From Hygrocybe punicea (lineage: Eukaryota > Basidiomycota > Agaricomycetes > Agaricales > Hygrophoraceae): a stretch of 64,000 nucleotides of DNA. Position numbers and translations under genes: made by a program. The DNA is taken from NCBI GenBank assembly GCA_963556145.1, contig OY744462.1, positions 8,432,001 through 8,496,000 of the forward strand. The letters run 5' to 3'. Position 1 is the first letter of the stretch, and the number at the start of each line of letters is the position of its first letter. Below, one piece after another: positions 55,832 through 64,000 of the stretch. The notes under the pieces were generated by a model that saw only the letters and a program-made list of their open reading frames with translations, was not told the DNA's origin and ran no database searches.

Positions 55832-56395
55832 TACTTGTCCTAGAGGGTATTGAACCATTAGATATCAATGGAATCATCTCCAAGATGGTTTTATGAATGT
55901 ATTGTTGAGATATAGCAATGTCCTCCTTGTACCCCCTGTTATAGCACGGGTTCTTGGCCAGCTAGGAACCTCAAATCACTTGTCCTAGAAGTAATTTCAC
56001 CATGGGATCTCAATGGAGTCATCTCCGGGTCCATTTTGTGCATGCATTCTTGAGATATATCAATGTGCTCCTCTTACCCCCTGGCAAAGCACATGTTCCA
56101 GGATGGCGAGCTACTTCAAATCACTTGTTGTGGGGGTTATTTCACCATGGGATCACAATGGAGCCATCTCCCGGACCATTTTATGAATGCATTCTTGAGA
56201 TACAGCAATGTGCTCCTCATACCCCCCCCTGGAATAGCACAGGTTCCTGGCCAGCTAGGAATCTGAAATGACTTGTTCTGGGGGTTATTTCACCATGGGA
56301 TCGCAATGGAGTCATCTCCCGGACCACTTTATGAATGCATTCTTGAGATATGCCTATGTGCTCCTCATACCTCCTTCTACCCCTTGTTTGCACTA
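55832..56395. repeat. Four-copy tandem repeat of about 146 bp
   Basis: Units start with ACTTGT(CC/TC)T at about 55832, 55979, 56123 and 56271. Shared blocks are TTTCACCATGGGATC, CAATGGAGTCATCTCC, TGAATGCATTCTTGAGATA, TGTGCTCCTC and GGTTCCTGGCCAGCTAGGAA. It directly follows the stop of the Ulp1-type gene. Confidence 0.85.
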
Positions 56396-56699
56396 TAGCT
56401 CCAAAACAGGTCCACCAATCTTGTTCAAAATTTGCACAGGACATCTCATGGGTTAAATGATGACTCTAAACCATCCCACCAAGTCAGATTTTGGTGCAAA
56501 TTTTCCAATGCATTGCTACCAGGCCTATATAAAATATTTATTTAATTTGCTATATCTATTTTAAGTAGTTGCTAAATGTAAATTATTTAAAATTATGTAA
56601 CATATGGACAATCATTGGTATGAGTATTATTATATGAATTAGCAGATGCTGAGCAAGCAGGCAGTCCCACAAGCCTGTACATTGGTCCACACCAGGTTG

Positions 56700-57195
56700 T
56701 TAGACATCCCAAAACCTGACAGGGACATCCCAGACAAGGCTGTGGGACGTCCCAAAGCCTTGGTGGGACGTCCCACAAGCTGAGAGGGATGTCCCAGACA
56801 AGGCTGTGGGACGTCCCAAAGCCTTGGTGGGATGTCCCACAAGCTGACAGGGATGTCCCAAACAAGGCTGTAGGACGTCCCAAAGCCTTGGTGAGACGTC
56901 CCACAAGTTAACAGGGACATCCCAAACAAGGCTGTGGGTTGTCCCAAAGCCTCTGTAGGACGTCTCACAAGCTGACAGGGACGTCCCAAACAAGGCTGTG
57001 GGATGTCCCAAAGCCTCTGTGGGATGTCCCACAAGCTGATAGGGACATCCCAAACAAGGCTGTGGGACATCCCAAAGCTTGGTGGGATGTCCCACAAGCT
57101 GACAGGGATGTCCCAGACAAGCGTTTGGGATGTCCCACAGCCTTAGTGGGACCTCCCAGACAAGCCTGTGGGATGTCTCAATAAAGCCTATGTGA
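56700..57195. repeat. Satellite of phased GGGAYGTCCC palindromes, 64-bp higher unit
   Basis: The 10-bp palindrome GGGACGTCCC and variants start at 56722, 56744, 56765, 56786, 56808, 56829, 56850 and 56872 (steps 22, 21, 21) and go on to about 57190, roughly 23 copies. Spacers alternate (AGACAAGGCTGT, AAAGCCTTGGT, ACAAGCTGACA), giving a 64-bp unit. Long minus-strand ORFs here only mirror the repeat. Confidence 0.88.
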
Positions 57196-58619
57196 GATGT
57201 CTCCTTACCCAAGTCCACTTTCCTCAAGACACACTCTGATTTCAGATCTCTTCTCTGCATCTGCATCCCAGTCTGCAATTGCATGCATACCCAACAATGT
57301 AATAACAACTCATATCCTGCTCAAATCCTCTTCATAATACACTTGTTTAATTTTCAGCCCAGCATCTCCTAGACCCACTGATCTTTGTCTTTCATGTATG
57401 CTCTGCTCACTCACTCCCCTACAAGCTTCAGCCTGCCACATGCACAAGAAATTGGTTTTCTAGAAGCACACACTCAATTCTCCTCCTCTTTCCCATCTCA
57501 TTACCCAACATCTCCAGCACTTTTCCTCTCCCACCCCTTCTGTCTTTATATATGGAAAAAACTGCCTCATCTCCACTCCCTGCCACTGACCCTAAAGGAC
57601 AATCAGCTCTATGACTCTTAAAAGAATAAGCCTGTACAATCTTATACTATGCTATAGCACCCATGGTACCTATAGTGGCCATGACAAGGCCTTGAAATTT
57701 ATAACTAGATGCTATCCTCACTCTGAGTTTTCTATTAAATACCTAGAGAAGGGACGTCCCAAATGACCCCAGACACCCCCTCTGTTAGGGTTGTCCCATG
57801 GGATATCCCAACACCAAATGTTGTCCCATGGGCCATCCCATATACTGGACCAGGGACAATGGGACATCCCAACGTATCATCCCTGGGACGATGGTTTTGT
57901 CCCAGGGCTGCCCAGTACTTTTACCAACATGTAGATGGTTCAGTACTAGAGGTGAGTTGAAACTAGTTGTTCAGGTTTGGGGGTAGCCTGAAGTGCATTA
58001 ACAACTTGCATGGACTCTTTCTCCATAACCGGTCTGCCGATTTCTTAGAAAATTGGTACAGAGCACCTCAGTAGTGTTCCCAATGGATTGCCAACTTAAA
58101 TCTGCCACAATTTCATGTCCCAGATTTGTATATGTATACATAGAAGACCGGTATAATACCCTGTTTGAATCAATTGTTTTTCCCTGCAACCTCCCTGGCA
58201 AATCTGTTTGCTGCAATTTCCAGACTCATTAGACAAAGCCTTGTGTGCATGTTCTCTCCATCCTCTAGTTGTAATAGATCTATTTCTAATTTGAATCATA
58301 TTACCAAAATGTAAGGGTTTTGCTGTGATGTCTGCCATTCACACCATTTGTGCCAAGAGTTCAAGCTCTCAAGCTTTCAAGTCCAAAGTTGACAAATCCT
58401 TCAATTCCCTTCAATTTGCTTGGTGCAAATAGCTGGTACTCCTCAGCCCTGAGCCTCATGATTTTATGTCCACACTCCCAAATCCAAACAATGTCTATGC
58501 GTTGAATAGAAATGGAATCATAACTAAAATACCCATGCCACAGACCCCCTTCCTTTCAGACTAGTTGGTACCCATGTGTTGTCACGGTGGTTAGTTGTTT
58601 CTAGTGATTTTATTTTTAA
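57196..58619. other. No gene recognised; second GGGAC/GTCCC cluster
   Basis: At 57750-57910 there are further GGGACGTCCC, GTCCCATGGGATATCCC and GGGACATCCC words, an offshoot of the array at 56700. Otherwise only short frames. Confidence 0.45.
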
Positions 58620-59389
58620 GGTAGGTGTCATCCATAATCTACAAAGATCACGTGCCAAGCGTGACAGAGCCCAGAATGGAAGGTACACGGTCAACAAAGC
58701 CAATAAACACGCTTTTACCAAGATTAGGATCAATTTTAACTAAAAGCTCTCCTGTCAATCTTAGATATATACATATGTCACGTATATATCAATTTATTTT
58801 CAAAAAATATCACAATCTCCATAACTAGTTCACTGAACTATAGTAATCCCCTCTGTAGTTGTGTGCCTCATGCCATAAAAAAAGTGGAGAGCACTATCCT
58901 CCATTGATAATCTCAAGATATGGTCAAAAACAAAAATCTAAGAATCTAACAAGGTAGAGAAGGAATAATAATGAGGCCAGGGATTCCGACAAAAAGAAAG
59001 TATGCCTTGATTTTCAATAACATACACAAATAAAGCGACTCAAAACCTTGCAAATCAAACTCCTCAGCACAGACATCACCGATTGCTGCAAAAACTTGGG
59101 ATCTCACTCCCAGTGAAAACCCCGTCTAGCATAATCCAGTTAGATACTTTTACACAATATAAATCCTTTTATATCTATATACAACCAGTAAAATCATTCC
59201 AAGTGAAAAGACGACGATTAAAAATGACGATACATCTCACAAAGGCATAGCTAGCTCCTTTCTTGCGACAAAATATTTTGAAAATGGAACAAAATTGCCC
59301 AAGTGCAGATGACATCATCTTTGGACTTGGAATTTTTTTGTTCATTCGTTTCCCCCTTGCTCCTGACTCCCATGTCCCCCATCCCTGTT

Positions 59390-60390
59390 GGCGCGTCTTT
59401 CCCCTCCCACGAGACCATCACAGCTGCTCTCCTCATGTCCCTGCAGCCAAACACCCTCGTCGACTTTCTCATCTGCAGCCACTCTGTCACAACCCTGTAC
59501 GCAATGTCCACATTTGGCACACTCTTCCGGGTCACAACCAGCGGTGAGAGCATTGCCTTGGTTATGGACTTTGTTCCTGGTGGCGAGTCATTTACCCATC
59601 TGCGACGTTCGAACATGCCCATATTTATTGTCTTGTCTTTTAAGCTAATTGCATACGCACCAACCACAAACCAGCGATTTCCTGATCCTGTCGCAAAGTT
59701 TTTTGCAGCAGAACTGCTGCAGAAGTCGCAGTTGCTCTGCATTATCTACACTCCCTTGACATCATCTACCGAGGCCTCAAACCCGAAAACATCCTTCTCA
59801 ACCACGACGGACACATCAAAGTAGCCGATTTCGGGTTCGTGAAACGGTGCTCACTCACAACGTGGACACTCTGCGAGATGCTCTCTGCTCTCCCAGCATA
59901 TCATCAACCAGAAGCAAACCCCATCCTCCTATACGAAAAAATCACCTGTAGGCCCGCATTCATCCGCTGGCCAGCCTTCAATGACAACGCTACGGATCTC
60001 ATACTAAAACTCATGGAAAGCGACCTGTCGAAGCAGTATGGGAACCTGCGGCATGGCGCGGGTGATGTCTTTGCTCACGCATGGTTCCGCGAGGTGGACT
60101 GGGAGAAACTAGCCAATAGAGAGATAACCGCGCCTTATCTGCCCAAGATAACGGGAGATGGCAATGCAAGCGCGTAAGCCCCCATCCGCTTTCCTTGGGT
60201 TAAACCTACCGCCTACTCTTGTTTTTTTTTTGGTGCAGATTTGACAAGTACTCGGAAGACGATGCAGCCGAGACCTATGGCCTACTCACGGATGACCCTT
60301 TCAGTGTACAGTTTCCATGCTTTGACTACACGCCCGACCATCGCCCTCCTCGTAAAAAAATGAGGACCAGCGTCCGCACGAGTAGACCTC
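59390..60390 (+). pseudogene. AGC (PKA catalytic-like) protein kinase pseudogene
   Basis: N-lobe/hinge SIALVMDFVPGGESFTHLRR (about 59550-59610), then [13 protein letters not shown] (59676-59712). A duplication-like 10-bp insertion (GCAGAA repeated) shifts the frame before [20 protein letters not shown]. The catalytic loop reads [11 protein letters not shown], so the essential Asp of YRD is Gly. DFGF follows (59825-59840). The sequence then jumps from TWTLC to [20 protein letters not shown], removing the activation loop and APE. The C-lobe and AGC tail are kept: [31 protein letters not shown], then after an intron (about 60173-60239) FDKYSEDDAAETYG. It cannot be an active kinase. The PKA-like tail suggests a captured host gene. 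Confidence 0.78.
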
Positions 60391-60479
60391 TTTCCCCGGC
60401 CATCACACGCAGACTACACATACCTTGCAAAGTACGGCATCAAGGCTAGCAGCGGTGGCCGCAGTAGTGCCTGTGAGAC

Positions 60480-60640
60480 AATCAGTGAGCTCTTGTCCCC
60501 AGCGTATGTTGTTGTACAGATATTAACCTCCCGTCCCAGGCCGTGTCGCCGTGGGTGCCATTGCGAAAAAATCTCTCAAGACCGCATATACCCGCTGTCC
60601 ACACCCCGCAACCGCCGAGAAAATGGCCCAGGTACGTGTA
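60480..60640 (+). pseudogene. Second captured coding fragment, unrecognised
   Basis: Reads RVAVGAIAKKSLKTAYTRC then PHPATAEKMAQ and stops at a GTACGT splice-like site (about 60632). It is not kinase sequence by inspection. It may be an exon from another host gene or the tail of the same locus. Confidence 0.25.
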
Positions 60641-61163
60641 CACCCCACCAAGCCCTCTATGGATTCACTCACCATTCAACCTCAGCGTATAGTGCACCCA
60701 ACGGCATCCCCCACAACATCCTGGGGAACGGGGAATGGGGGCGCAGAATGGATTGGGCGGTATGAGCGGCAGGGTGGCAGGGATGCACCTAGACAGCAAT
60801 CGATAGCAATGTTTTTTATTAGAAATGGCAATGTTTTTTAATGTATCTTAATGGCGAAACTTCTACTCAGGGTGCAGAAATCTATTTAAATTCCTAAACT
60901 ATATTTTCATGGATGTGAATCTACCTAAAAGTATCTAGATAGGTGGACTTTTCACTGGGTCTCACTCTTAGTAATATCTAAAACACTTCTCAGGAAGCTA
61001 ATTTTTGTATTTCCTCCTAGATGTCTTGCAAATCGAATTCCGGTGTCATTCTTTCCTCATTTGATTGAGCATTCAAGTCGGGGAAGACTTAAGGGTAAAT
61101 CTGAAGTTCACAAAAAGATCACATCTTGTGATCTTTGCAGATTATGGATGACACCTACCTTAA

Positions 61164-62049
61164 GAGAAAGATGTGGCCAAATCCGGCATTTGCCACGACT
61201 CCAATCACGGGATCTGGCCACCCTGAGTAAACATGGCCAAATCCGGAGACTCCATGCTTCCATCAGGAAAACCACCACCAAACGACAAAGCATTATATAG
61301 CTTTAAAACACATATATTTTCTTTAATTACTGCAACTCTTATAGATGGTCAGACAAAGTCAGAACTACGCCGGTAGCGATGGTGGATCATACAATCATAC
61401 AAAGATTGATAGACATAAGATTATACATTATAAAGAATGCAAAATAAATTTAGATATTGCCCGACACCAGCTGTGTGCTGCGAAATGACAGGTTGCCTGT
61501 CAGTGGTGGCTGACAATATAGTGCGCGGTAGCCTTGGTGGGATGCACCAGATCGACCAGAATGGTGCCATGCGGTCATTTGCTACCCGACATACAGCCGT
61601 TGGTCAGATAAGCAAGAAACACGAAAAACGGTCATTTGTGACTGACCTAACAATTGTCGGTAGCCTCGGTGAGAGCTACCAGGTATACAAGCCTGATGCC
61701 AAGTGATAAAGGGCTGCCCGGATGGCACCTGTGAGCAGATTAGCAAGGTAGACCGCTGCTTGTGAGATTGACCAGAATAGTCACGACGATGCTGTTTGGT
61801 TTGCTGCTACCTGACAGACAGGGAGTTTGGCCAGATAAGCAAGGGGTATGATAAAGGATCATTAATCATTAGCTGAACAAACAATTGTTGGTAGTTTTAT
61901 TGTCACTGCCTAGAATAGATATCATTCTACACGTATACTAAGTATGGGAGGCCATGGCTCTCAGCTCTGACCGTTTCGCCTTTATCCTCGCCAAAGCACT
62001 GTTCTTACAGATGGGACGCTGAGCTGACGAATAACTGGGAAATATTTGA
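61164..62049. other. No gene recognised
   Basis: Contains a short ORF 61437-61706 without recognisable motifs. GGTAGCC-TTGGTGGGA and GGTAGCCTCGGTGAGAGCTACC-like blocks at 61530 and 61663 hint at a degenerate repeat. Confidence 0.3.
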
Positions 62050-63342
62050 CTATAAAGCACGAATCAAGAAAGCAGCAGCACAAAACCCAAGGGTAACGTA
62101 CCGGTTCCACCACATGAGAAGATCATTGACCTCCACCTGTTCTTCGACATCTTCGAACAGGTCAAGGATAGAGTTGTAGAATCGCTCCGAGTCGGTGATA
62201 GTGTCCGACCTAGAGAATACGGGCGACGAGGACAGCGCGAAACGAACCTTTAACAATATCCGTCAGCAACAAGTAACGAAGATGGTTGATACGTACCTGA
62301 GTAGCAATGTATGCGATCAAAGCCGGCGTGACTTGTGTCATTCCGTGGATCCGCGCATTGCCAGACCGCGTAGCCTTGGGCTCCGCATCGACGGAGGTTG
62401 GCGACGTAAATATATGCTTGTACGCCTGAGAAAATAGTTAGTGTCGCTTGAGGCAGATTGACTAGTACTTACCGATACAAGTAAAACACTCCGGAACAGG
62501 CCGTTCCAAGGATCATCTGGATCATAGAGATAGTCGTGATAAAGGAAAACTGGCCACTGATCTCCAGAGACTGCCATTTCACCGCTGCGTAGCGTCGCCT
62601 TCGTCCTGGAGGAAGTTAGAGTCTGCATTTAATATAGATGAGTGTACCGACTCAGCATTAAACCAGTCCAACCCTGCCGGACATAGTAGAGCTCCTGTGC
62701 GTTCATGATGGAAACCACGATCGATTTTGACGTTGCGGGTCAACGGAGGGTTTAAAGATTGGCCGCGGGGCACGATCCAGTTGAGAATGGCACCTTTCAA
62801 GGTCTTCGTGTCATCAGACCTCGCATTGGAAGAGCCTTTTTGTATCTATCGCGGAGTCAGTCTTGCCGAATTGCTCAGAGTCAACAAGGCACATACAAGC
62901 TCAGCGATATGCACAACGTTTTCATTAGAGCCTTCCATCAAGCGGTCCTCAAGCCCTGGTACCATTTGAAGGAGCAGTTGAAAAATTCGGTGCTCTCGTC
63001 GCTCCCTGATGTCTATCAAGTCACCATTTCCCGTGTAAGATGGGGATGAAGAACTGACTCGTGCGTGAATGAATCTTCTGAAAATTCCGAGAGCTCTCCC
63101 ATGCGGAGTATGCCATTGTTGAGAAGAGAATTTATGGTGCACAGTGCGTGTACGGTGCGTCCGAAATGCCTCCCATGGTGAACAAGTGGGTCTGTAGCGC
63201 CGCTGCTGCTCGAGTTGAGTTGAATCTGGATGGGGAGGTGATGACAGTCATACCGTTTTTTCCTGGGGCCGAGTTGCAACGCTCCTGGTCGTTTTTGCCC
63301 GACGGTAGTATTTAGAGAGGAATTTTCTTCGTCCGACATCAT
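62050..63342 (-). CDS. DUF6698 domain protein
   Basis: Starts MMSDEENSSLNTTVGQKRPG at 63342. After an intron near 62980-63050 the exons give REHRIFQLLLQMVPGLEDRL, NENVVHIAELV, then ARSDDTKTLKGAILNWIVP and GFHHERTGALLCPAGLDWFN (62650-62830), GDQWPVFLYHDYLYDPDDPW and NGLFRSVLL (62490-62560), YKHIFTSPTSVDAEPKATRS (62360-62425), then RFALSSSPVFSRSDTITDSE and RFYNSILDLFEDVEEQVEVN, ending FLIRAL-stop at 62050. This is the full block order of the DUF6698 family, widespread and multicopy in Agaricomycetes, function unknown. The family is often found near transposons. Exons are separated by short GT..AG introns and I saw no internal stop. Confidence 0.75.
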
Positions 63343-63947
63343 GACTATCTGGAGGACGACAGCCGTTTTTATACGTTTGGTATGAACATGCGAACCAAAT
63401 ATGGATAAGATCCATCTAAGATCTCGAGCGGTAGAGAAGCCTAATTTGGATCCATCTATAGTTTTCTGTTCCCACTATTGCTTGGAGGCCGGCAAGTGCA
63501 AAACAAACCTGAAAAGAATATCTGCCCCGAAAGTTCGAATGTAGCATGTCGGAGGCGGAGACCATTTCATTTGGAGACTCATGCATACCCAACAAAAGTG
63601 GAAGGCGTAGATATTGAATTTCAGGACTCACGAAAGATCCAGAGCAACATACAATTACCTTCGTAGTTGGTAGTGAGAATGCAACGACGTGTCAATCAAT
63701 GTTCACCTTAACTACATTTTAAACGGGAAGCCGAACTTGAAGCTGGTAGGTCACCGTGACAATTCGGACGAGACCATGTTGACGGATGCGTGGTGAGAGC
63801 CTGGCAGAGTTGGTATGTGAAGTTTGCGAACCTTTATTGCAAGTGGTCCTTCAGCTGCTTTCCCGATAATTGACCGTTGCGTGACTTCTTTCCTTTTGCG
63901 TCTTTTGTCTCCACTCATACCCTATCCCGCTTCTTCAGTCTCATAAC
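63343..63947. promoter_or_regulatory. Intergenic region between divergent genes
   Basis: Upstream region of the DUF6698 gene and of the gene starting at 63948. Short frames only. A pyrimidine-rich stretch (about 63885-63940) precedes the right-hand start codon, as is common in fungal promoters. Confidence 0.35.
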
Positions 63948-64000
63948 ATGCCCAAAGTTAAATCCAAGGTTTGTCCTTCAATTCTCTTAGCACATACATG
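63948..64000 (+). CDS. First exon of a gene continuing past the right edge
   Basis: ATG in a good context (CATAACATGCCC) followed by MPKVKSK and a GTTTGT that could be a donor site. Too short for identification. Confidence 0.3.
   Translation, partial: MPKVKSKVCPSILLAHT

Larger units (their letters stand above)
58620..61159. mobile_element. 2.54-kb element with 32-bp inverted repeats and TTAA flanks, carrying host gene fragments
   Basis: Ends GGTAGGTGTCATCCATAATC (32 bp with one mismatch, inverted, 58620-58651 and 61128-61159). TTAA lies at 58616-58619 and 61160-61163, the duplication expected of piggyBac-type insertion. No transposase; the interior holds a broken AGC kinase gene (59390-60390) and a second coding fragment (about 60480-60640), so it looks like a non-autonomous element that captured host sequence. 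Confidence 0.75.

Noticed and set aside
56593..57308. Overlapping minus-strand repeat proteins (LWDVPQ/CLG repeats)
   Set aside because: They mirror the 64-bp satellite, occur in three minus frames at once and have no non-repetitive domain.
59303..60449. Functional protein kinase gene
   Set aside because: Catalytic Asp is Gly, a frameshift precedes the catalytic loop, and the activation loop with APE is absent.
1..64000. CRISPR arrays, bacterial operons or ribosome binding sites
   Set aside because: The sequence is eukaryotic with spliced genes; the tandem repeats lack the repeat-spacer pattern with unique spacers.

Overview
The window is nuclear DNA of a filamentous basidiomycete, most likely an Agaricomycete. 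The signs are many short introns with GT..AG borders, and protein families I know mainly from mushroom-forming fungi: a Plavaka-type transposase, DUF6698, a fungal TET/JBP oxygenase, and a P-loop NTPase with a FDEAH Walker B box. Family names come from memory, since no search was possible. Positions, reading frames, terminal repeats and target-site duplications (TSDs) were read directly.

This is a graveyard and nursery of mobile DNA rather than a normal gene region. Left to right: a hAT element running off the left edge (1-2708); a large gene remnant split by a short hAT-like element (2735-5220); a P-loop NTPase pseudogene on the minus strand (about 5690-12160) split by two solo LTRs of different families; a Helitron helicase remnant (12970-15466); a DIRS-like RNase H/tyrosine recombinase remnant (15830-19075) split by a third solo LTR; a tandem array of hairpin-forming repeats (19480-20085); a TET/JBP-type dioxygenase gene (21122-22239); and a 6.77-kb Tc1/mariner-type element with 354-bp inverted repeats (23535-30304). 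That element carries its own transposase, a scrambled piece of an alpha-COP coatomer gene and a second gene.

Next come gene remnants with a tRNA-like SINE (30307-32704); a Plavaka element with two divergent genes (about 33100-40970) split by another hAT-like element; a 6.35-kb LTR element (42499-48844) with same-length 1651-bp LTRs and two overlapping ORFs but no recognisable pol; a BAH-PHD gene and a large Ulp1-protease gene (49747-55802); two tandem-repeat arrays (55832-56395 and 56700-57195); a 2.54-kb element with TTAA flanks carrying a broken AGC kinase (58620-61159); a DUF6698 gene (62050-63342); and the first codons of another gene at the right edge.

For five insertions (three solo LTRs, two hAT-like elements) I identified both ends and a perfect 5-bp or 8-bp TSD. 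Skipping the insertion plus one TSD rejoins the host reading frame, which makes these calls firm although the host genes are themselves decayed. The cargo-bearing mariner element, the pol-less LTR element, the BAH/PHD/Ulp1 gene set and the regulatory-site arrays inside one LTR are the most promising novelties.
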